Source: Multifurca ochricompacta
Lineage: Eukaryota; Basidiomycota; Agaricomycetes; Russulales; Russulaceae
Length of the DNA stretch: 64,000 nt
Assembly: GCA_022496185.1 (NCBI GenBank)
Contig: WTXG01000044.1
Location: 146,656 to 210,655 of the forward strand
Direction: 5' to 3'
The stretch's first letter is position 1; every line of letters starts with the position of its first letter. The notes beneath the pieces were generated by a model. It was not told the DNA's origin. It did no database searches and worked only from the letters and a program-made list of their open reading frames with translations. Positions 32,701 through 44,500 of this stretch are shown one piece after another. A program made the translations under genes and the position numbers.

Positions 32701-35700
32701 CTCCCTGGCCTTCGTATTTGTAGAATCACATCTCCATTACTCCGTGAGAATAGAATCTTTTAGCTGGCCTTAGCGACTGACGAGCGCCAAGAAAGGATGT
32801 TATATTACCTGATATCCAGACACAGTTGAGCGAGTCATGAATTCCATACCAGGGATGTCAGCAGGAGCCACGTCAGAATCCTCTAACAAAAACGGATTAC
32901 GAAAACAAAAACGTGAGAGAAAGATAACCCATCACTCACGGTTCCTAATACGCTTGCGTAAGTCGGGTGATCGACTATCTCTTGGGGAAGCCTTCCCAGA
33001 GGTTTTCCGTCGATGAGGAGTTGGCCCGTTAGTAAGTTATAGTGAACTTCCTGCCCGCCTTCCGTGAGGCGAGTGATCCACCGAGAATTTTGCCTGGTAA
33101 GCGCGCGCCAATCAGAGGAAGCGCGTCCGCGATAGCCCAGCCACAGACTTTCAAGGGCATGATCGTAGCCTCGTGCATGCACTAGTATCACCTGTCTGAG
33201 CCAGCTGTGAGATGACGTGCTTTCACTGAAAATAGGCTCAAGGAAATGAAGTAATCGATAATGGCGATCGAGCATCCGGGTGAGATAAAGAGAACCATCG
33301 TCCTCTTCGAGAGATGATGGCGTGTTGTCGTGGACCATGACTGCGCATTGAACGGCAATGGAGAAATCCTCGTCGCTGAATAGGATCCTGGGAAGGTGCC
33401 TCGAACAAACATCGAAGGTCGAGAAGCAAGTCATGGCAAGCATACAGAGTCGACGTCGCAGGCCCGCTCGGGATATTTCGTCTGGCGTAGAGTCCAGCTT
33501 GGCGCCTAGCTCATATACCCATCGATAAGTCAAGCCTCGAGCTTTCCGCAACAAAGCGCACGCCCATCGGAAATATCTGGGTCTGTAGCGGAGGCTAAAA
33601 GGCGGCTGCTGAGGAGGGCTAAGCACCGTTAGAAAAAAGACGAAAGGTAGAGTGGCTATGCGACACACAGATCGTCCGCACTGTGACCTCCTCCAGCCAG
33701 TTGGCCGCGACCTTTTCAAGAAGGGACTCAAGCTCACGGAGGAGAGTCCTCCCGAAGCTGGAGTGCCAAGGTCGACATGCCACTTGCGTGAACCATTGGA
33801 CAGTGGCCCGAGTTGCCAAGCTGCCTGAGTGATCAGCGTGTGAACTTCCTCGCGGCGAAACGAGAGAGAGGGTGAGGCCAGTTCTCTTGCAATGTTTAAC
33901 CACTGCAAAAGTGGTCCACTACGCAATCCAGAAAATGCCATGAATTCGTGCAGGCTAATTTCCTTGGGACAATCACCCTGAGCGGCAATGATCCCATTAG
34001 AAGTATGCTGAGTTCCAGAAACAGAGAAAAAAAGGGGACTGTAGGGACTAGATGTTGGTATAGAAGGTGCACACAGCTTTTCGACGTTGGCCTCAGAAAA
34101 AGGACCCACCACCCAAGATTTATGGGTGCGGTCGTATAACTTGAGCGATAGCCCGTTGTTGACCAAGACAGACGACTCTTCAGCAGGAATGCCAACCATC
34201 TTGTAGTGTGTCTGGTCAGAAAATGACTTTGTCGTTGAACCGACAGCCACTCGGTTGCCTAGCTCACGCCAACCACCCAACGACTCAAGCCAGAAAATGA
34301 ATCCAAGAATATTTTGGGCTCACTCTGAGAATCGAAAACTCCGGACATGCCAATATCACGAATAATCGTGTAAGTGACGTCACGCCAGATAGGGAAAGGG
34401 TCGGGCGGAGATAGTTCAAAAACCACCCTCTGTGCCTCAAGCGTCGAGGAGGGGAGTGGCCACTCATGCGCGCGTATTTTGAGAGATTGTGCCTGAATTT
34501 CCAGTTGACATTTGCGACAAGTTGGATTATGCATCATGTTTCCAGATATGCCGCTGTAGTGCTCGTGATCAATTGTTGAAGCCTCGCTGTTGAGTGATCT
34601 CGATTGTTGATTTAAGGTAGCTAGCTCTAGGCGTTTCTCTGACCGTTCCTGTTGGGCATGGGTCTTGATGTCATCGTAAAGGTGTTGGAGGGTATCGGAA
34701 GTACGAAAATACTGCACATAAAAAGAAGACTCGACCACACTGTTAGAGAAGACGGATGTGGTATACAGGGCTCCTTTGTGTCGCTGGGAAAGATACTCTT
34801 CAATACGCTGTGCGCGGCGTAGGGAGCCTGAATGGTGGAGGAGTAGAGAATGGAGGAATTTCGGGGAAATCTCTGGAGAGTATTGGTTTAGTAGGGGGCA
34901 TTTCTGAATTGTCAAGGTATCCAGGGCGACCCACAGATCCATAATTGTCAGGATCATAATCGAGTTATCTTCGGCGTTAGTTCCATAGAGGTCATTCGCG
35001 CCAGCATAATACTGCTCTATGCACGAGGCAATTACGAGTGGGGCATCGTCTTTGCACAAAGGCCCAGTTATCCAATCTTTCAAGTACTTCTCCACAGAAA
35101 ACTCGAAGTCAGCAAGAGCGACGCGTTGGTTATGGATAACTGCTTGTGCGAGTTTGCCCTTAGTGAACTGAGTGAAATCGTGCACGTTATTGAGACGCGA
35201 TCCATGAGAAGGGGTAAACCGCCTCCGCGAGTGACTGTGTGATGTCAAGCGAAGCATCCGTTCAAGGTATTGTCGTGAATTTTCAAGGGTAATGGCTGTG
35301 TCTGCAGCTGAATCTAGCTCTTCAGGTCGCCAAGGCAGACAGACCGACACAGCGTCCTGGAAGGCCGACCACCGCTTCTGAATGATTGCCTCGGTCTCCT
35401 GTGCGGCTCCGTGGACGAATTCATACACACCATAAGATCCTGCGGAGCCTAATTTGGATAAACGGCGAACTACTTTGACCCTCATTGTATAGAGTAGCTC
35501 GCTGGGAAATTCCCGGCGCGTGCAATTTAGAAGGAGATAGGCATGGAAGTGTAGCATGAAATATTTGTAGAGATTGGTGACACGCAGTGAGGTCTGCATG
35601 GTGATTTTAAGAATAAGCCATAATGGGGACCTTCTCCAAGGCTTGTACGCGTCATTCCATAGTACCTCGTCCCCTATACGTTTTGTGATGCGATCCACAA

Positions 35701-36413
35701 CTGCGGGCTTTCCAAAACCTCTGAGGATTCCTACCAATAACTCTGATATGTACCTTGGATGGGCACTCTCACGAACCTCATGGACGATAGATCCTGCCTT
35801 GGAAGAGGTCGGAGCCGAATCTAAGATATCGACATCCATTTTCACGAGGAAGGAGGCTAGTTCCTGAAGAAAGCATTCGTCCGTGAAAGTATCCTCGGAT
35901 AGTTGGATCGCAGGTCCTGGATAGGAACACAAGAGCTTTCCTTTGGACGACATTACGGCGGTGGTAAGTGGCGAGACCTCGAAGATTTCGAATTGAACAA
36001 AGCCGGTGATGGCAGGTCTACGCACGATGAGAGCAGCATTCTGCGCTCGAATATGCATGGCAAATACATCTGATGGAAGATCGTAAAATGATGGCCCAAC
36101 ACAGCGCACTAGATATGTATATACGTACCTCCAAGGACCATATTCGATAGAGAGCACTGTATGTCAGCCTCTTCCAGCGGGACCTCTGCAGCACGGCGAA
36201 CCAATTCCATCATCTTGATCATGTGCATCCACGCGGGGCGCTGTGAAGGAGGGAGGTTTTGGAGGAAAGCTTGTGCGGCTTCTATGAGGAGACGACACAA
36301 CGCCACATTCATATTTGTTCAGCTAGCTCTCCTGGGCTTGCCTGTGGAAGATTCGGAGGCATGAATACATGCTCGACGACGGAACGCAATGTCCCAGGGT
36401 CGAAATCGGCCAT
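26780..36413 (-). pseudogene. Giant DUF6606/DUF3638/DUF3645 protein, copy 1, heavily frameshifted
   Basis: Starts at ATG 36413 (MADFDPGTLRSVVEHVFMPP) and follows the copy at 41509-51121 over its whole length. Recognisable parts are the DUF6606 region (AHPRYISELLVGILRGFGKP, KPWRRSPLWLI) near 35750-35600, MGEGKSSVIVPF near 29985, DESDEILHVRYQLVYT near 29570, AEFGHPDVAITLTCLSYYYG near 28950, TRGTDLKLP near 28160, CMRMRQLGKG near 28025, and a damaged C-terminus near 26900. By comparison with copy 2 the frame breaks at about 36320, 34270 (with a TAG), 33760, 33580, 32550, 29790 and 29590, and again near the end. Real introns remain, for example ~36129-36070. With so many breaks it is a pseudogene. 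Confidence 0.85.
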
Positions 36414-39189
36414 GGGGGAAGGAAATTATGAAAAATGGGGAGAGCGAGGAACGAGACCACCACAAGACCTGTGTAAACACCGGTGAAAGGCCAAGATTAA
36501 GATCATCTCGCCGCCGTTCCAGGTCCGAAGGGAAAAGAAGAAAAGAAGACAGTGCGAATCACGTGATCCATCTGAAGACATTAGGGCCACGTGCATGGGG
36601 TTGCGTAAAAAATAGGTAGTAATTTACAAGGTCACGTGCCAACGTGACTCAGATGTATTTGCATCGCTTGCATGCTAATTCAAAACCGTCTGAAATTTTC
36701 GAAGTCAAATGGCAAACTGGATGAGAATCCGGATGACGACGAGGATGTAGTTGGTTGGATGAGCCGAACCTTGAGACATTCCGTCCTGAAGCATTCTCTC
36801 GAGGTCTCACCAACCATTGATCTGCCATCTCAGTGTCTTGCAGCAGCTCTTTCTGATGAACCATCAAGTAACACTTCTGTGGCTGCTCCTAACCCTCCAG
36901 AAGCTCCTGGAGAGTCCCTAGACAACAACTTCTTGAAAACATCATGTGGAAGTATCACGTGGAACTTTTTACTGGTAAATTACCACCAGTATGGCAACAG
37001 GGACCGGCCAGCTCGTTTTCTCGGTTTGTGCCGCGATTTGTAAGCAGCTGGGTGCGAAAGGCAATCAAGGACCTCGAGAACTCTTCTTTTTTACTTTGGA
37101 ATATTTTTCGTCAGTCAGAAAACGAAGACAATGATTATGATCATTGAGGCTGTAGAATAAAGTTGTGCAGATGAAAAGGAGAGCAGGCCGTGTCCAAGGC
37201 CATATTAAGAAAACCGGATTAAAAAAACTAAATGAATAGTACTTAAAGTAGTTGGTAAGATGAACTGAGTGTGTTTGTTAGGAACAGAAAAAAGGAATGG
37301 AACAGCTAGTGATTAAAACACCAAAGAGTAAGTAGGAATAGGAGCAATACACATTAATTGTTTGGCAAGAATGGCCTGGGCCACCATTAGAGGGCCGGGG
37401 AGTCAATGGATTGAATCAAGGACCCTTGTGATTAGAGATCACCAAGGGTTTTCATACCCGCGCGAGTAAGCACCATGTGTTTTGCTGGGTACGGGTACAG
37501 GTATACAGCTCCCAACCCGTGGAAACCCGTACCCGTGCGGCGGGTTTGGCGGGTACAGGTGCCCATTATGCATTGACAAGATCAGTAGAATTTCCAAGAT
37601 AAAACAGATCTGCAGCCCCAAAAGGACAAGATATCATCTGATGTATGCTACAGGGTATCTTTAAATATGTTCTAGTGTTATCTTACAAAATATCAAAGCA
37701 GATCAACAGTGCAATGTAAAATAAAAGTGTTATCAGTGATCCATTTTCTTGAAAATCATGATGCATCTATTTTATTAACATGTGATCAATTATGCTGGTC
37801 TGGCACTATCTAAAATACACTCTAGACTACTTGCGACTATTATATAATCTAATTATCAATTTATTTTACTGAAACAAGGCCCGCGTGTATCTACAAGCTG
37901 CATGGGGCAGCGACTATATTGCATCGCATAGACCAGCATATTGTCTGATCTCCTTCCTATTAAGGAAGGTTGACTTAAACGCGTAGAAATGTGCATCCAG
38001 GACTAGGACAGCCGCACTTGTATGAAATGAAACCAGAATAATAAAATAATAATGTAAATAAAGAATAAATTTAATCTTCTGAATGTAAAACAACACTTTT
38101 TGAGGGATCTTCAGTAGTCATAAATGAACACGTTGTATCCAAGTGCGTATCTCCTAGACTGGGATGGCCCGGGCCGATTGTCTGAAATGTGCAACGCAAG
38201 TAAAGAACTTGCACGCATTTCATTTTATGGGTAACCTGGGTATCAAAACAAATATAGAGGGGTTCCCCCTATCATTAACTATGCACCCATCAATTTATTT
38301 TGCATTCTGTGTGGTTATCTGACAGGTTTTTCATCAATGTTCTATTACATCCTATCTAATCATCTCTGTATATTGGGGTGGATTTTAGTTGCACTTGTAT
38401 AAAGTTGAAACCAGAATAATAAAATAATAATGGAATATTGAATTATCTTAATCTTCCAAACATAAAACAAGAGTTATTGAGGGATCTTAAGCAGCCACAA
38501 ATGAACACATTGTGTATCTTCTTGGTCTGGGAAGGCCTGGGCCAGATATCTGAAATGCGCGATGCAAGTAAAGAACTTGCACGCATTTACACAGGTAACC
38601 CGCAGGTTTACCCGTACGCGGGTACGGGTACGAGTACGGGTACCAATGAAGGCACCCCAGGGTTATCCCTGGCATTCACTACTGCTGTCTTGATTCCTCA
38701 TGTAGATTGTCAAGTATTGTACACTTAAAGGGGCTGTAAAATAGCCCCAAGAATCCATCCCATTCAAGAAATGCCCCCATCCATTACTTTATCACCCTCT
38801 CTACACTGAATATGAGGAGAACAACTTACAGTCTTTCCAAACAAAAATCAATACAAACAGTGAAAAAAATAGAGTCTCTGAGGTCCTCAGTCGTCTTTCT
38901 CACTCAGCTGCTTACAAATCGCGGCATTGTCGCGGCAACTGAGCTGGCCGGTCCCTGTTGCCATACACCAGTAAGTTACCACCTTCCCCTGTAAAATTAC
39001 CATGGCCTCGAATATTTTTCGCACGCGTGGGGCACTCTCACAGGCACGTGACCTCAGCGCGAAGGCCTACCACCATTCGATCTCTCTCCCATTCGGCTGG
39101 CGTGCTACATACGGTCCACATCATTTCTTCGAAACATAGACAACTTTCCGGACAAGAGATAATGTTTCTGTACGCTACGTCTTTACAAC
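36414..39189. other. 2.8-kb gene-free interval
   Basis: Contains a 123-codon plus-strand open frame (36672-37043) without family features, two tandem ~235-bp direct repeats (38018-38250, 38393-38640), GGGTAC-rich low-complexity patches (37480-37560, 38600-38645), and a ~100-bp inverted similarity between ~36985-37085 and ~38880-38975. I see no believable gene. Confidence 0.55.
38018..38640 (+). repeat. Tandem pair of ~235-bp direct repeats
   Basis: Copy one starts CTTGTATGAAATGAAACCAG at 38018 and copy two CTTGTATAAAGTTGAAACCAG at ~38393. Both continue with AATAATAAAATAATAATG, TTGAGGGATCTT, AAATGAACAC, GCAAGTAAAGAACTTGCACG and a GGTAACC block. Spacing between starts is about 375 bases. Type unknown. 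Confidence 0.7.
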
Positions 39190-39657
39190 ATTCAAGACGA
39201 CACCCTTGGCAACTCCTTCTCGCTCAACGGCCGGACGTTCAAAACCTGCCCAAGCTGCGTCTTGTCGCAGACCATACCCTTCCTTCGGAACGCTATCAAG
39301 TCCTTCAATACAGATATCTTGCTCATCGTGAATGGTGAGCTTCACTTGGTGCGGTGCTCTGGGGGCACGAACCCATCCACCTCAACGCACGTTGCGTCTG
39401 GGTGTGCCGGAGATAAGGCAAGCAACGTGCACACCCCCTCATACTCTTCTCTACTGTCAAAGTATAGCTGCCCTGCAAACAGATTCAACTCTATTCGGGT
39501 ACGTGAGCTGGCTGACCACACTTGGGCCGGTAACTCTGGGACGGAGTAGAATGTGAGATTGGAGAAAGAGCGCATGGTGGCAGTGACTCGTGGTGTGTAT
39601 AAGTGTAGACTGACATGTTGACTCTTGCGGATGATGGGAAGTAGCCCGTTCCCTTCA
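39190..39657 (-). pseudogene. Third copy of the giant protein, 3'-end fragment
   Basis: Homologous to the C-terminal exons of the copies at 26780-36413 and 41509-51121: MRSFSNLTFYSVPELPAQ, ELNLFAGQLYFDSREEYEG and DGFVPPEHRT in frame, followed by a degraded tail. Homology stops abruptly at ~39657 in the codons for the LLPxIRxS segment, where unrelated repeat sequence begins. No upstream exons are present. Confidence 0.85.
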
Positions 39658-40312
39658 TAGTGTGCGGAGCCAATCCGCGGTGAGTGCGAAGCAAAGCCCG
39701 TTCCCTGAAGAGAGAGAGGTAGAAAGGTGAAGTAGAAAGAGTCCCGGAGAATGAAGGAGAGTGTGCCGTGCTTTGAACTGTTGTGAATCTACTGCTTGCT
39801 GGTTCCGTTTGACCTTGCACTCGATGTCGTCAAGAAGTTCCTTAGCACACAAAGAAAGATAGAAAGGGAGAGAAATGCCGTTTGATTTCTGCTTCTAGTG
39901 GCTCACTGGCTGGTCTACTACAAGTATTGTAGATACCTTTATATACTTGTTGAGAGACCAGTTATGAAGCAGAAGATCGGTATAGTAAAAGAAGGCCATA
40001 GGCGATAAAGGACAGACACAAGCAAGGTAAGAATCAGGTACTGAAGACGGTGAAGTTGGCGGTAAAGTGCAGGCGACAGTTAAATGATGAAACTGATTGT
40101 AAGGAATGGACGGGCAGGCGGCCTGGAATGAAAATGTACTGATAAAGATATGCGTCGAATGTTTGAAACTAAATCATAATTGCTCTAATTCAGGGATTGT
40201 AATGAAAGGGAGGAGAAGCGATAGCTGGAGGTTTCATGCTCAACGCCCGAGCCATCTGTGACCACCGGGTACCCGGCTGGGACCGGACCGGGTCATAGTC
40301 CTTTAACAAGCT
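39658..40312. repeat. Repeat-derived interval with a minus-strand TATA motif
   Basis: Around 39915-39990 the sequence CTACTACAAGTATTGTAG...CTTTATATACTTGTTGAG... closely matches the 3' flanks of the ankyrin genes (20345-20390, 21490-21560). On the minus strand this gives TATATAAAGG, suggesting remains of an LTR promoter. No gene. Confidence 0.5.
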
Positions 40313-40326
40313 AGTGGCGGGCCCAA

Positions 40327-41372
40327 GGGGGGTGGATGGTGTAGTGGTTTCATCCGCCCCCCCGCCTTCGGGCCTAATGCCCCCGGCCTTCGAGCCTTTG
40401 GTTTGATCCCGGGCGGCGCTACCGGGGGATCCCCAATTTGGCAGTGGAGGTTGCCCCCACCCTTAACCTGCCATGCCCGTACAGGGTGCCCATGTGGGCA
40501 TAGGGGACGATAAGAGGGGCAATGGTACTTAACTAAAAACAATGCGATCTAGGGGAAACACCCTCTGAGCAGCACAGCCCCCTCCTGGTCCTTTGGGGCC
40601 TGGGGGAACCCCACATAGGACTTTGACGTTAGTCTGGATATAGCCCCAGTGCGATGGTGGTCCATGGCTGGGGTCCAAACTCCGGGTCTGGCAACGAAAG
40701 GATAAGACCAGAGACACCACCCCGGTAGCGGCCCAGGCGAGACAGTAAGCTTGGACAGCTTGGGAATCTGTGCCCTCAAGGGCTTCACAAACCAGCTGCT
40801 GAGTAACAGGAAGGGGGTGATACCCTGGACTGTGGCTAAGCTGGGGTAGTCCCCCTGCCTTAGGCCCGAACGGACAAAATCTGCTGTCGGTGCATCCCCA
40901 AGGAAGATCTGGGGTCTGCACTTAAGTTGTATCTCGAAGAGGGTGCAAGCCCTTGGGGTCCCCGCAAGGGGGCCCCTTAACTTCGTTCAGATTCAGATGA
41001 CCTACTATTTAATCATAGCTAATCATAATAAACGAGTGTAAGTATCATCCTGCACTGCCAACGCAACACCGGTCACCTCAGATCCGGTCCGGCTTACTCT
41101 GATCCGTTACTGGCTCAACACAGCCACGCGAGCCGGATTAGGTCCGAGCCGGCTTCTGGGCGCTGGGTAAGTGTTCTTTACTTTACTTCGCTTCCTGGAC
41201 GGTCTCTGGTTTCCCTACGGCCACTTAAACTTTGAACTCTACACTGTTTTTTTCCCTCTTGGGTTTTACTCTATGACTTTGTGTCGCTTCCACTCATTGT
41301 TCGTAGTACTAGTAGCCACATTGTACCCGAATGGCAAGCGCGTAATAAAATCGATTCCAAAAAAAAAGAAAA
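40327..41372 (+). mobile_element. Full-length SINE-like retroposon (1,046 bp) with Pol III-like head
   Basis: Flanked by the 14-bp direct repeat AGTGGCGGGCCCAA at 40313-40326 and 41373-41386. Its 5' end has an A-box-like TGGTGTAGTGG (40337-40347) and a B-box-like GGTTTGATCCC (40400-40410), as in a tRNA gene. The body near 41125 shares GCGAGCCGGATTAGGTCCGAG and GGGTAAGTG with copies 2 and 3. The 3' end is GCGCGTAATAAAATCGATTCC plus an A-rich tail, shared with the other copies. Open frames inside (40303-40921, minus; 41171-41473) are not supported as genes. Confidence 0.8.
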
Positions 41373-41508
41373 AGTGGCGGGCCCAATTCGATCGGAGACC
41401 ATCTCGAAAATTTACTGAAAATTCTATAAATTTATTGTATTCTGGAAATTGTATGCTATACGGCTCACCATAGCCTTGACACCTTCTCTAGGAAGGACTC
41501 CAATATCT

Positions 41509-44500
41509 CTACGCAAAATCGCTGCCCAAGGGACGAGCATCTAAAACTCGCCCGAGATCCGTTCCTCCATACGTCATCCCTTTCCTCCGCAATCCGATCA
41601 ACTTCTTGAACAATGCTATCTTGCTAGTGGTGAATGGGGAGCTCTCCCCAGTGCGGTACTTCGGTGGTACGAATCCATCTACTTCTATCTGCTCCGCGCC
41701 CGGATGTACCATATGCAACGCGAGGAGAGCGCATATTCTTTCATATTCTCTTCTGTTATCAAAGTAGAGCTGTCCTGAAAACAGATTCAATTCTGTTCGA
41801 ACATGTGCTGGGGACAACCATGATCCAGTTTGCAACGCGGGAATGGAATAAAACGCAAGGTCGGAGAATGAACGCATTGACGCGGTGACTCTAGGTGCAT
41901 ATATATGCAACCGCACTGTCTTGCTCTTACGGATGTCAGGAAGTAACTCGTTTGCTTCATGGGGGCTGATCACGATGACGGTACTGTTCTTCCCTGATCC
42001 ACTCGAAAGAACCCAGTTAATAGGACGAAGATAGTCTGTCAAGTCCGAGCCATTCGATTTTGTAGTGGTAGCCGCAAAGTCCGTCGTCGCGAGTGGGGAT
42101 GGGGACCATTCACCTACCAAATCCAGGGCCGTGTGGATCCCAGTAGGTGCAAAGAGTGGAAGGATATACCTCGAAGATTTTGGGAGTATCCCTGTATGAA
42201 CAACGTGCGAATGTCATCACGGATGATATGCTGTGCTGGGTGGACCTTCGGAGGGCGCTCCACTTGACGCTCTCGCTCAACTTCATGATTTACCTCGCGC
42301 TCCTGCTCCTCCGCCATCCTAACATCGGCTAACTTCCTCACCCCTAGACGCTCTATTCTTTCACGTAAACTTGGAATTCCATTTATTTCCGAGCCCGTCA
42401 CAGCACTGTGTACGTCCAAAACTGGGTCGTACATCTCTTCCAGGGTTCTTGACTCGGGTTGCAACCAAGTTCCCTCCAGAGTTCCCAAGTTTCTAGTTGA
42501 ACCATACAGTCTGTACGCCGCGAAGCGCTTGTGGTGGTCAAGACCTTGCTCTGCCCAGTGAGGCAGGTGATGGCGGATGTCTTCGCAAGTTTCGTGCATG
42601 GCCCAGCGGAGGATGTCCAAGACTTCAATTCGGTTACAAGAACTTCCCTCATTTGGAGTAAGATTGCGGATTCGGCGATCGACCTCTCCTGGCGCGAAGA
42701 ACATCACCGACTGTCCTTTCCCCAGTTGGCGCATCCGCATACACCCTGCCCTCATTGTCAGTCTCTGACATTCCTATGAAATAATAATGCTCGCCTTGTA
42801 ATAGTCTGTCCTTGGTGACCTTCGGCCCAAGTGTGACTGCCGCGCGGGTCTCTCGAGGAAGCTTCAGGTCTGTTCCTCGGGTATGCGCGTCATCGAGATA
42901 TATTATGCATTTATCCAGCTGTCTGTTGAAAGGAGAAGAAATAAATGATTCTGTCGTCCCATCTTGGGTGAGAACAGTAAGGTGATCCGAGTCGTTAAAG
43001 AAGATGGCTGCTAAGACATCAGGTCGGAGAGAAAGCCAATGTCGGACCAATTCCTTGTTCTGCAGTTCCAGCATCTGAGCTCCGACGTCTAATAGTACTC
43101 TGATTTCAGGATCTTGATTCACAAGACGCTGCAAGAAAGCTTTCGCGGACTCGCGTTCACCATTTTCTCCTTCCGTACACTCATAGTGGTTGTTCTCAGG
43201 TTGCAGGAGATACTGCAAAACGAGCGCATTCGTGCTGAGCTGAGAGACCGGATCTTCCTGCGAAATTGACGTTGGCAATAAGTATCGATTGTCGTTCGTA
43301 CCACTGAAACCGGTCGTCAAATTTGTCTTGTCCTCTACAAGATCCCAGGCGGAGGTGGAGAGCTTAGATGGGAACTCCTTGGCCGCTCGAGGGAAGACGA
43401 CTTGAGACAGATAAAAGTCTACCATCCTTATATTCCTCGAGAAGAGCGGAACTAGGAATTCGTCTACTTGAGTGTCGTCCTTGGTATTTACTCCATTGAG
43501 CTGACGAAGTGTTGCGGGAAGGTCGTTCCCGGACTCTACCCACTGATCGTATTCCATTTCAGGATTGTCGAGCTTGGTTATCAAATCAAAACAAAGCAGC
43601 ACTTGTTCCTTCGTTAAGCCACCATAATAGTAACTCAGGCAAGTTAGAGCAATGGCCACGTCCGGGTGACCGAATTCGGCTCTCAAGCTAGGGACATCCT
43701 ACATCCACACTAAGCAACTATAGGCAGCTACATTTCTCAAACATACCTTTGCGCGATATGGAACAGCAAGGGGTGTTCTTCCGGGATCAAGGCCATAGTC
43801 AACTCGCCAACGGCGTTCCTTGAGTACATAGCCAAGAATTCCCTCGCCATCGACAAGAAGTCCACGGAGTAAGAGAATTCCGCACCAGAGGGTGGTTCCA
43901 GCACAATGAGACAGAATCAAGTCATGATCTTCGTCAGAAACATTCCTCTGAATGATGAATCGACGAGTAGCTTCTCGGATTTGGGGTGAGAGTACGGCCA
44001 GTGGAAGACTGGATAATGCACCACCAAGAGCGTCATCGACGACGAGTGACGATATCTCTCTCGAAACCTCCCGATCGAGAATTCGCATGGTCGGAAATCC
44101 TTTATGGGTTTGATCAAGTTCGAACATCTTTGGAAAATTGGCGTGCAACTGTGCTGAGTGCGCTCGTAACCGACTGAACACTTGTTGTGTCGTGAACCAG
44201 CGATTGGGATGATCTTCAACAGGTCTTTGCTCTCCTGCGGTGTAAACTAGCTGATACCTAACGTGAAGGATTTCGTCACTCTCATCAAGGACATCGCGCG
44301 ATACTTTCGCAAGCCAGTCTTGCAGTGACTTGAGGTTGAGAGTTATAGGCAGTTTCTTGTCGTCATTGCGCGTTCCCAGGAGGAAATCGATGCACATGAG
44401 TTTCTGCGAGAGGATATGCTCAGGTTGGATGACGAGGACTCCACCCTCAGTAACGCATCTTCTGTAAAGAGCGATGATGTTTTGGACTAGAGAAGCAGTC

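Noticed and set aside
36672..37147. Plus-strand open frames of 123 and 67 codons upstream of giant gene copy 1
   Set aside because: No domain, overlapping frames, and part of the sequence recurs inverted at ~38880-38975, so it is more likely repeat-derived than a gene.
37480..37560. GGGTACGGGTA-like repeats as possible internal telomere or CRISPR-like array
   Set aside because: Too short and irregular, without regular spacers; no telomeric TTAGGG runs.
40303..40921. Minus-strand open frames of 79 and 130 codons
   Set aside because: They lie inside the SINE-like retroposon, are GC-rich low-complexity translations and match no family.
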